64,000 nucleotides of DNA, from positions 18,290,001 to 18,354,000 of the forward strand of contig JBHGNT010000007.1 of NCBI GenBank assembly GCA_043228905.1, given 5' to 3'. The DNA is from Azolla caroliniana. Lineage: Eukaryota; Polypodiophyta. The translations under genes were made by a program, and so were the position numbers. Below are positions 32,201-44,200 of this stretch, one piece after another (the stretch's first letter is position 1; each line of letters begins with the position of its first letter). Below the pieces are notes generated by a model, which had not been told where the DNA came from, searched no databases, and was given only the letters and a program-made list of their open reading frames with translations.

Positions 32201-35200
32201 GACACAAAAAATGCATCCTGGATGTGAAAAATATCTCACATTTTGGAGAAGCCCGTGTTGGATATTTTTTGAAGATAAAAATTTCAGTCAATCAATCAAA
32301 GTTCAGCATCTTAAGTTCTTAGATATCTAGATTGTTTAGAACCAATCAATCAAAGTCAAGCATCTTAAGTTCTTCGATATCTACATTAATATAGGTTTCT
32401 TTCTTTCTGATTCTGCTTATAATGCATTGCAGCTGAAGATAGGGATCTTCACCTAGTAGACGCCCCTGTTTCAGGAGGAGTTGTGAAAGCTGGAAATGGA
32501 ACTCTTACGGTATAATGGTGTTTCCTCGTCAAATGCCTCTGACACATTTATATTCAAGTATGATATTCTATGTAATATGTATGCAGATTATGGCAGCCGG
32601 ATCAGAAGAAGCCCTCAAAAAAGCAGGATTGGTTTTGTCAAGTAATATCACAGTTGTTTTATCAACTGAAAGTCCATAATAATGCAATGTTTGTATTTAT
32701 ATTGATTTCTGTAACGTATTCTTTGCAGCTTTAAGTGAAACTTTATATATTATCGATGGTGGAGCTGGTAAAGGAAGGTATAATATCTTCACTGCTTATA
32801 GATTTTGGTGTATCTTCTGGAAAACTTTGTCGGCCTATTGTCTGAATGTTATCATCATGTTGCTTGTTAATCTCAATATATTTGTAGTTCAATATGCTCT
32901 CAGTCAAAGTTTTGATTGAGAAAAAGAATATACTGGGTTTCTTCAACGTTAGAAAAAATGTTTCCTCATATTTTTATAGCCAGGAGAAGCTATATTTTTC
33001 TGCTATTCAACTAGCACCGAAACCTAATATAGTACTGGTGGCTTAGTGTTACTAGTTAAGTTAGTACGGGGGGCTAATGCTACTAAGCAAATGAAGAGTT
33101 TCATAGAAACCTAATTTGTTGCATAGAGACCTTAGGTCATGCAACCCCTCTACTAGATTCAGTCAGAGAGTGATTTTCAATGACTTTTCAGACCTAAGGA
33201 CAAATCATCTAATTGTAGAATATCAATACCATTCATCGTTCAACTACTTTCATCTCCTTCACACATCTAGTGTACCTGTGCGTGAAAGTCATTCTATGGT
33301 CATGCATCTCTCTTTGCCCAGAATACAACCATTTCTATCGACAAAAAGCTATTTCATACCCAGAGGGTGCATATGGCTACTTCCACCAGATCCTCAAGAA
33401 CAGACGAGGAAAGAAGGCAGACTTTCATCACTTCATGCTCAAAGCTTGACGCAGTCACTGTATATATTACGTTGTGCTATTCTCAGAATTCAGTCACATG
33501 GGAATTCTGAGGGATTTATAGTAGAGGTAATGAAAAGGCTTGAAATTGAAACCCAACATATAGAAGTAAATTAACGAGGATTTAATTGCTATGCTATGAC
33601 AAAGCAAGTGGGATGAACACCACACAGGATTAGTACAATCAAAATTAGCGTATACTCCTATTCATAGTTATTTAGTTAAAATCTCACTTGCCTACTCAAG
33701 GGTGCACCTCTCAGACAATATCCATATTTAACATTATACAATGATGTTGTAGTGTTTGCAATTATGGAGATACAGTACTATTAGGGGACTTTGATGCGTC
33801 TATTGAACATGAAAAAATAACATTGTTTGACAAAAACAAGGCCATGTATGAAGAAGCTGCACCATAATATGTTGACCCAATGAGACAAGTTGAAGATATG
33901 GGGGAAGTGCAAGAATATGGCAGACAGTTTCTTTAGTGTAAATGGATTAGTAAAATATCGAATGTCTTGTCACAATGGTCAAGATCAGATGCTTTGACAT
34001 GATAGAACCTCAGTGGAGGTACAAGCACAGTTGATTACGTGATGGGTTCTCCATCCCTTTCACCCAACATAAGAGAGTCCATAAGAGTTGTCAAAGTCAT
34101 TGTGTTTTGCAGACACATATTCCTTCCCCACAGTATAGTTGGCAGTGCACCTACTCATGCTAGAACCACACAATAGCTGGTATAATGAGGAATACCATGA
34201 TAAAAGTAGACACTTGCGAGAAGAGGTGACTCTAGGGACTTCTACACACAGACAAGGAAGGGAAACCTTAACCTTCAAGAAAGAAAGAAAGAAGAAAGAA
34301 AGATATATTAACGTCTTTTAAGAGGCCAAAATGGCCTATAAGACCAAACAATAGATTACATCTTAAGTGTTGTCTTGTCTTCGAGAACAACAAATCAAAA
34401 AATTAAGTAAGTAATACTCCGTAAATATAAAAGTATATAAGATAAAAAGAGAGATGCGGGAATCTGGTTTTCAGCACATGTCATATTCTCAAGTTAGATA
34501 TATTGTATCTTTTGTCTTCGAAAGATCTCTAGCATAGGTCGATCCAGAATGGAAATGTCTCCGAAGCGAGGGAAGCACCTGCGATGGCGGGAGATATTGG
34601 CTTTTATCTGTCGATAACAAGGGTGTCGAGGTTGTGGTCCATGGGGTTGGGGCCTACGTGCACGGCAAATTGCTATTGCCCAATCAATTGTAATCCCTTT
34701 GTTATATCCTGGTCGGGAGCCCATTTGTGTATCCCGTGATTGACTTGTAGCATTAGTAGGAGTGATGGGGCTAAAGAAAGTTGTGATAGTTCTTTGTGGA
34801 TGAGCTTGTATGGCTGTATTCTTCAACAACTTTTCCCGATGTCACTTGAGCTCTAGCAAGAAAAGTCCTAGGCACCGTTGGTCCTCATATTCCATTACCT
34901 TGCGTAGTGGGCCAAAGCCTTGTTTAAAGAGGCAATGGTTTCTCCCTCTGATTTCATAAAAGACACTATAGTGACAAACATAGTGTTTAATACTAGGCTG
35001 GATTTGAATCAGAGGTATCTAGGACAAGAAAGTCAAAGAACATGGAAAATGTTTAATAAGAGGCATCCTGGCACACATTTGGTTTCACATCAGATTTGAC
35101 TGGGACATGCATAGCAACTCTATGAAATTCCTGGAAAGCGCCCCTTTCCCCTGCACACATGGCTCACAACAATGTGAACTCCACCCCCATGATTGCTACA

Positions 35201-38200
35201 TGAAGAGGAGCAAAGCAATGATGGTCTGTGATATAATTGGATCTGAATAGGAGTACCTCCAATAGTTATCAAGGTACCAAAATTTTCAGTATATTGTATC
35301 CAATAGATTTAGGAGTATGATTACCTGCATTATGAAGAGTGAAGCATTAGTGCCCCATAATATATAATCCAGGCTGAGATGAAAGTAGCCCCAATAGTGA
35401 TTGAGGCACTATTCTGATGAGTGAACTTCATCAAATGGATCTAGGAGCCCTCAAAGAAAATATATTCAAGATTTTCTATTATGTCCTCAAAACAAGTAGT
35501 AGAACTTGGAGATGGTATGGAGAAATGCATGAATGGTTCCAATTAAATGCCATAAATATAATGAAACTTGAGAGGGCGTGTTGAGAATCAAGCTCAAATC
35601 GTGTGAACATGTGCTTATGGAGAAAAGCAATGTGTGAAAGTGCATAAACGCACTTTACTATAATCTGTGTGAACTATAATGCATTGTTTTCCAAGTGAGT
35701 AAAACTCTCAAAACTGTGGAATTGGTTGAGATTAGTCTGATTTTCATATATAACTAATCATATAACTGTTGAATGGGTTCAATCATTTCATACATGCTAG
35801 GTTAGTTTTCTTTGATATGGTCTGAAACATAGTATATGTTGTACCTTTCACCTGTTTTCTATTGTAAGGAAACAATGTAATTTAAAAGAGTCCATGTTTT
35901 CCCTTTGTCAGCGGTGTAAAAGTTGTAAATCAGCTACTAGCTGGAGTGCATATAGCTGTTTCTGCTGAAGCTATGGTATTTGGTGCTCGATTAGGACTCA
36001 ACATGAAAACTTTGTATCAAATCATTCAAAATTCAGAGAGCAGTTCATGGTATATTTCTGTCTGACAATATGTTTTGTAGCTGTCAAGTTGTCTATAATT
36101 TCTGTAACTATTATGAAATTTCAGATTTATACTGATGTCCAAACTACATTGAAATTATCGCAGGATGTTTGGTAATCGTGTTCCACACATGCTCAATGCT
36201 GATTATACACCATACTCCGCTGTCAACATATTTGTCAAAGATCTTGTGAGTTGATCTTCAAAATCAAAGTAGAACTAAAAACTATGAATAAGAACTTATG
36301 GTGAAAGTCTTGCAGGGCATTGTTCTCAGTCAAGGAAAGTCCTGTGGAACATTTCTCCATCTTTCAGCTACAGCCCATCAGCAGTTTCTTTTAGGTAATT
36401 CAGCGTAGGTTATATTATGAGTTCTATTGTCTTGTTGTGTCTCTTAGGCTATTTTGGTCTTTTAAAGATATTAATACATCATTCTTTATTTCTTCTTCCT
36501 TTCTTGAAAGATATTTTGATTTCTTGTAGGCCATTTTGGCCTCTTAAAAGACGTTAATGTATTTTTCGTTCTTTCTTTCATAATCTGCTTTTTATTTACG
36601 GAAAACATAACCCACCATATATGTGCAGTTTGTTTGTCACTGGCTCTTTTCTTTCTTCCCCTACTGTTTTCTGCCTCTCCAAGGTATTTGAGGAGTCAAA
36701 TATCAAGGTGTATATTTGCTAAATGTAATCCTGAAGTAGATTGTAATGAGTTTGATTATATCAGCTTTTGGTCACATATAGCTTAACCATATTCTGTTCA
36801 CATAAAAATGGTTTTCCTCTAATCCTCATCTTTCTTTGATACATTTTCTGCTTCTAGCATGATATATATGTGTGGTTGTATCTTCCCATATGTAGTTTTG
36901 TTGAGCAAATTAATATTTTTTGTTCTAAGACCATTTATTTCAAATCAGCTGCTGCAGCTGGCTGTGCATATGAAGATGACTCTGCTGTTGTAAAGGTAGG
37001 TTCTATACAGTCAGAAAAAGAAATTATTATGGGAAGTATGATTTATATTATTGTGTCTAAATGTAGCTTTTGATCCTTCTTCTTTCGTGGAGATATATGA
37101 GAAATTAGCAGGCATTTCTGTGGCTGCTTTAGATGTAAAACCATCTTCAAATCCCAATCTTGTTCCAAACGCATCAAAGGATTCTAAAGCTGAAGTGGCA
37201 TCCAAAACTCACCTTTTAGGAAGTCTTATTCCTGAATGGACTGAAGATCCAATGAAAGAATTTACTGAGCTGGAACACAGTGGGAAAGCTAAAGTTCTTG
37301 TAGTGCTTGATGATGATCCAACTGGCACACAGACTGTACATGGGGTGAATGTGTTAACTGAATGGTAATTGGTAATATTCATGAGCACAACCATTCTCTA
37401 GACTCCTGAAAATGGGAGAATCAACTATGAATTAAAATATTTTATTCTCTTGATTTTCTTCTTAGATATTAAAATTATATTAAATTTTACAGGGATGTTG
37501 ATTCAATCAGGGAGGAATTCCAGAAGCAGCCAACATGCTTTTTCATCTTGACAAATTCTCGAGCCTTGAATAGCGAGAAGGTAAGTAGTGGATGAAGGAC
37601 CTGACTACCGTGTGACTAATTTCCTCACCTAAGAAGTTTCACCCATTTACAGGCATTTGGTCTCATACAAACAATAGTGACTAATGTCAATGCAGCTGCA
37701 GCCTATACAGAAAGTTCGTATACCATTGTCCTAAGAGGCGATTCAACTCTTCGTGGACACTTTCCAGAGGTCTAGAACATATTTTCAGCTCATGTTAACA
37801 CACAGAAATCCCAGGAATTAGAGCAGCCAAACATCTCTTTTTATATGGCAGGAACCAGATGCAATAACATCTGTTCTCGGTGACATGGATGTATGGATCA
37901 TATGCCCATTCTTCCCACAGGGTGGTCGCTATACAATAAACGATATTCATTATGTCGCCGATGAAGACAAGTAAAGTACTTGATAATGTGCAACTAATAG
38001 CGTGTAACTTATACAGGTTTCTTCATGATATCTTACTAATTCTCTATTTATCTACTTAATTATTTGTTAGACTTGTCCCAGCAGGGGAAACAGAGTTTGC
38101 TAAAGATGCTGTGTTTGGATATAAGTCATCAAATCTCAGAGATGTAATAACCTCTTCAGAAATTTAGATAAGCTGAATATCACAACCAATCATTATTTGA

Positions 38201-41200
38201 ATTTGGCAATTTTTACTGCAGTGGGTTGAAGAGAAAACAATGGGCCGCGTAAAAACATCTGATGTGGGCTCAGTATCAATTGAAATGCTACGCAAAGGTG
38301 GTCCACGTGCAGTTTGTGAATACATTTGTAGTTTGCCAAAGGTAATCAACATAGGAGAACTGTAAAATTAGAGAAAAATGAATTCTCGTGACTGCAGCCT
38401 ATATATTGAAGCTTGGAAAGGAAACAAGTAATTAAGTTTCGAATTCTGATTTATATCAGGATAAAAAGGTCACAGTATAGATTGTGTTGATGGTATTACG
38501 TATTCCACTAAACTCCATAGGAGTACATTTGAATGAACCTTAACCATTGTTATTTTTCCAGAGAAATCACACCAAAATGCTTCCATGGAGAGTTTTCTCC
38601 TACCTTAGCTTTAACATTGGAGACTAAGAATAATTTGTGAACCAAGATAATGGTGGAATGCCATCGCAAATTGATCCTCTCATTCTTTATTCTCTTAGTT
38701 TTTAGTATCACGAGGGACCACCTTGAGCATGGACAACTCCTCCCTTTATACACTTGCAGGCTCTAGTATCAAGTTCTCATTAAGACCACCATAGTGGATT
38801 CAAAGTCTATGATTCCCCTTTTCTGGTTCTCAATGCAAATTCATGATAGGAAAAATGTTACAGCGTATAACTAAATGTGAGTGTCCTTGGTATCAATATA
38901 CGTGACGTTGTAGTATGTACTCTGCCTCCATGCATTGTGAGTGGGGAATTACATGATAAACTTCCAATCTTTCGACACAGGAGGAAATCTCCTCTTACGA
39001 TAAACGGATACAATGCTACATAGCAGGTGATACCCAATGTGTCATGTACAACCTCTCAAAACTGTAATATAACTGTAGCTGTAGCAATATTAAATATCTT
39101 CTTTTGAGATGTCGTACAAAACAAATATTTTCATTTTGCAATATTTTACCAAGAACTTGAGATTTTATTCCCATATCCCACTTTAATCATACTCATAGAA
39201 AGATTTTTAGTTTTAATTATAGTTGTAAATATTGTGTTCAACAGCAATGTCTCTCCATTTGTGCATTAGCAAGTTAATACATCTTCTTTACATGATATAA
39301 TTGATAACTAATCTTCTGTCCAATTCTGTGCTATTTGCAGGGTTCAATCTGCATTGTGAATTCAGCCAGTGAAAGAGATATTTCTGTGTTTTCTTCTGGA
39401 ATGCTTTTGGTATGAATATTTCATCAGTAAAAAAATGTAGGTGTTGAATATGTAATTATGTCATATCACCATCTTTTATGTGAATTTGCAGGCTGAACTA
39501 GAAGGAAAGAGCTTTTTATGTCGCACTGCTGCTACTTTTGTCTCGGCTAGGATTGGAATAAAATATAAGCCCCCTATTACACCCAAGGATTTTGGGATCT
39601 CGAAATCAGATACTGGAGGGCTGATAGTCGTGGGTTCTTATGTTCCAAAGTCAACAAAACAGGTCAAAGATCTTTCTACAGATTTTGATGTCTACTCTGA
39701 GAAATGCTCAATTTTAGTTCCCAGGTTATTTTGATCTTGATGCGTTTGAGCAAGTTTTTCCTAAGCTAATATTATTGTATATGTTTACGAGACATAATCA
39801 TGTGCTTGCCAAGCGCACATATTGTTGCGGTTTTTCTATCCCTTTTGGCAAAATTTGTCAATATGATTTAACCTGCCAATCAGGCAGTTTACCAATCTGT
39901 GTGGAAATGTGGATTGAAGTGGCTATTTTTTCTCACGAAGGTGGAGGAGTTGAAGGCACGCTGTTCCCATTTTATTCATTCACTTACGGTGTGTATTTTA
40001 TGTATACTTCTTTATTCAACATAGACATGTCACATAGACTTCTGAGATTTGTAAATGATATGGAATCAGGTTCATGTTCCTGTTTTTGCTACTGGCTCAC
40101 CTACGTCATGTGAAGAAGAAATAAAACAGATTGTTACTGCAGCAGATGCATTGCTTGCTGCAGGAAAGGATACTGTTATCGTCACAAGTAGGGATCTTGT
40201 TACTGGTAAAGGTGAGCAATTTGGATATTACTCTATCATATTTCATTACATATGGATGAAGAAGATCCATATATGATATCACTTCCTTTAACTTCCTTCT
40301 CTATTGCAACAGGTAACTTGGAAAATCTAGAAATAAATAGCAAAGTGAGTTTGGCACTTGTTGAGATTGTCAAGCGGATAAAAGTACAACCACGATATTT
40401 ACTTGCAAAGGTTGGTGTTGATATCATTCATTATTTACAAATAAATGCCCATTCTATGTATAGAATTACTGGCACAACTTACTCTTATGTACTAGAGGAT
40501 TTCATTGTCTCAAAATAGATGGGAGGAGAAAAAAAGAAAGTCACATCAATGCCTTTTAAGTGTTAATAAGGCCTATGAGACGAAACCAGAGATTACATCT
40601 TAAAATATTGTCACATCATTGAGAACAACGAATCATAATCTTGTAAATACAATTCCAACAGATGACTGATCTAAGAAATAAAATATAAACAATGGCTGTA
40701 TCTATATTTAATTATATACCATTGGAAAAAGGAATAATATGAAATGCATAGGATCTGACTACATGATTTCAAATTTCCATTTTATAGACATTCATTTTAT
40801 AAGCTTCACATGGATGTATCTTTTGGTCTGATAGGTTGGTTTGGCCTATTAAAGACGTGAATATAACGTGTCTATAGCACAAACTTTTCTTTTTACTTAA
40901 TTCAAGTCCTTAGCCAACACCAATAAATGGTTTATAGAAACTCAGTATCTCATATTTTTACTTTCTTTGAGGAGATAGTTTTGGTTTAAATGCAATCTAC
41001 ATTCCTGTCGCTCATTAATATACCCTATCTCCTTTGTCATTAAATAATTGAGTTTCATGATACTCATCATCATGCCACTGTGGAGCATTGTTTCTATAGC
41101 CTTCAAATATTAGCATGTTGTGTTAAGGGAACGTACAAATAGCTCTAAAGTGAAGTAGTTCAGGAAGCTGAGATGCAAGTATATATCTGTGGAGAAGGCT

Positions 41201-44200
41201 TCATCTCTATAACACCATGATAAATTGTGTATCAATAAATATTTACACTGTATGGGTTAAATAGATGGTGGTTTGAATGGTTTGGTTCACCATGCAAAGG
41301 GATAATTTGGATGGATATTCATGGCATAGACATATCTCAATGGAAGGCCATTATTGTATTGAATTCTAATATATTCCTCTGAAATCACGTAGTTGTTGTC
41401 TTGGTTAATGTTTTAATTCAAAGGAAGCTGCTTTTTGTGAGTATCAATGATTGCTACAAGATTTTGTTTTTAAGTTACTATGGAAGTTGCCTTAGGTAGG
41501 AGGAAAGAAAGATATATTAAAGTCTTTGAAAGACCAAACTGGCCTATCAGACTGAATGAGAGATTACATTTTAAACTGCTGCCTCGTCTTGGAAAACAAC
41601 AAACCAAAAATAAATAAAGTGAAATAGCAGAACTGCCTAAGGTAGCAGAAAATATCATTAGCTAAATATTATGAATTTGGATGAATTTTTCATCCAAAAC
41701 ATTTCCAACATAGACCAATCAAAGATGGAGAAGTGTCTGAAGTGAGGAAAGAACCTTCTGTGTTGGGTGATGATGGCCTTCATCTGTTGATTACAAGGAT
41801 GAGGGGATACTGATCTAGATGGAGGTTAACGTGCATGAAAAATTACTATTGCCCGATATATTGTAACCCTTTTTGAGCATTGTGGTCAAGATCATATTTG
41901 GGTAGCCTCACTTTCGACTTCATTGGGCATATCCAGGTATGCTGCGAATAATCATCAATGAAGGTAACGAAGCACCTACACCACCAATTGTCTCGTTTTG
42001 AGGTGGGCCCCACACATCTGAGTGGATGACGTCCAACAGGCCTTTATTAACATACCTTTTGCTTGGGAATGAATGCCTATGTTGCTTGCCTAGCTGTCAC
42101 GCTTCACATATATTATCAGGATTTTTCAAAGTAAATCGTGGCAATCTGTGCACAGCTCCTTTTGTTTGAATTGATCGGAGTATACCGAGGTTTACATGGC
42201 CAATCCTTTTGAGCCACAACTCGATATCAGACTCAGCCTTGAGTTCCTTTGCATAAATGGCTGTGTTCACCTCAGTCGTATCAATGATAAACATGCGACC
42301 TTTTCTTCTTGCATGAACCCTAAACTGGCCCTTATCCTCGAAGAAGGTTGAATCGTACTTGCATTCCTTGCTCGATGTTGGGACATGCAATACGTCCTTC
42401 ATGTAGCCCTTGCTATCATGATTGTTAAAGGCCACATCTCCGATGTGCTCAATCGTGTGTGGAGTCATCACCAATCTCCACCACGCCGGGGGGTCTCTTG
42501 GGTTCCCCCAAATTCATGAACCATTCTTGATGACTTGTCGTGTGATTTGAGGCACCTGAGTCCACGAACCAGACATCATCAGGTTGGGAAGTGCTTGTTA
42601 TCATGTTATTCGCCCGGTGTCGCATAACAAACATCGGCCCTTTGCTATCTAGGCCACCTATCATAGCATAGTTTGTTTGCTGCTGGGGCTAGGCAGTGGA
42701 GTCATTGTTCTTCTGACCTTCTGCTTCAAATTGGCCAGGATTTCCACAATACCAACACTCGGTTTGCTAGTTTTGTCGGGTTGATTCAAGCTGGTGGAAG
42801 CTCCCCCTTCTGCCGGAATTTCCTCGGCTGCTTCACCTTGTTGCTGCCTGGAATTAAACTGTTGTGGACCTCGTCCACCTCTTCCTTGGCCATTCCTCCC
42901 TGATTTCCACGACCATGACTGTGACCTCGACTGAGATCATCCTATGTATATTGCATCTGCCCATCAGATGTCATTCTTTTCGACCATGTATGGTTCTCCT
43001 CGACCATTGGCATGGAGTGCAAGTTGAAAAAGCTCGGGTAGTTCTCCCTTGTTGTGATTGCAGTTTGAAATGCACCATACTTTTGTTCGAGGCTGCCAAG
43101 GCAGATATGCACCATCTCATCATCATCGAATGCGACATTGATGCAGCCGAGTGAATCACATAAGTCTTTGATCTGGAGGGTATAGTCGGTCACGGACATA
43201 TCCCTCTGTTGAATATTGTTTAACTCCTGCCAGAGTTGAAGTGTTCTGGCTGTGGTTGAAGCCCCGAAAATCTTCTTCAAGTTTTGCCACGCTTCCTTTG
43301 GGCTTTTGCAGCCCGAATATAGCTTAACATGTGATCTTGCACACATGTTGCCAAGCAGTACATTACCCTATTGTTGCCTTGCTGCCATTTGGGGGTAGTT
43401 GGGGTTTATAAGATCAGGGGCTGTTTCTTGAGCTCCCTCGATATAACTCCAATACCCCTGCCCGACTAGGTACTGATGCATCTTGTACTCCCAAGATGCG
43501 TAGTTGTACCTGTCCAACTTCTCAAAAATGAGACAACACTTAAGATGTAATCTCTTGTTTGGTCTTATAGGCCATTTTGGCCTCTTAAAAGACATTAATC
43601 TATCTTTCTTTTCTTTCTGTTGGAAGTGCACTACTCATCTGTGCATTCATCTTTCTGATTTGGCTTGATTTGTATGCTCCTCTTAACGTGAACCTCTTGT
43701 CGTGCAACACTATAACGATGATAGCTGGTTTGAAACAGCGTCTCTAACTGCTCACACAGTTTCAATGGTAGAGCTCGGTGAAGGATCTCTAATCCTCACA
43801 CTTTGATACCATGTAAAGAATCTAACTCTCGTAGAGTTGAGTATGCGGGAGCGTAGTGCGTGTGAGCAAGAGAAGGAATTAGAGAGAATAACCAGAAAAT
43901 AAGAAAATACACAGTAGGGGGATTACAGCTTGTGCACTGAAGGAAGGAAGAAAGAAAGATATATTAACGTCTTTTAAGAGGCCAAAATGGCCTATAAGAC
44001 CAAACAAGAGATTACATCTTAAGTGTTGGGCTTTTTGGCATACCAACAATGATTATGTCGATGTTCAGCCAAATATTTTGACGACATCAAGTGCTAGCAT
44101 TGAATGCCTTTTGTTTTAGAGCTTCCAAATCCATTGTACATCAATCACTGATGGGAATCGTGCGTTGGTCACTATTGAGGCTGCTCCTATCTCTTTTTAA

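Larger units (their letters stand above)
27871..36995 (+). other. Fusion gene exons 12-22: dehydrogenase-like module B (catalytic motifs present)
   Basis: Exons: 27871-28065, 29759-29834, 30567-30647, 30962-31042, 32433-32509, 32587-32641, 32729-32777, 35912-36049, 36164-36245, 36316-36394, 36949-36995 (residues 284-603). It has the complete family set: GFIGLGAMGFGMA nucleotide loop (from residue 322), DAPVSGG substrate loop (437-443), and GVKVVNQL with catalytic Lys491 and Asn494. It should oxidise a beta-hydroxyacid with NAD(P). Exon lengths 55, 49, 138, 79 and 47 are the same as in module A. Confidence 0.93.

Noticed and set aside
33116-33574. 152-codon frame in intron 18 as a nested gene
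   Set aside because: No domain, no start context, and it runs into decayed LINE endonuclease sequence.
39885-39988. Alternative reading of exon 31 starting at 39885 (AVYQSVW)
   Set aside because: It does not resemble the family, whereas 39941-39988 gives VEEL in the expected place and keeps the frame.
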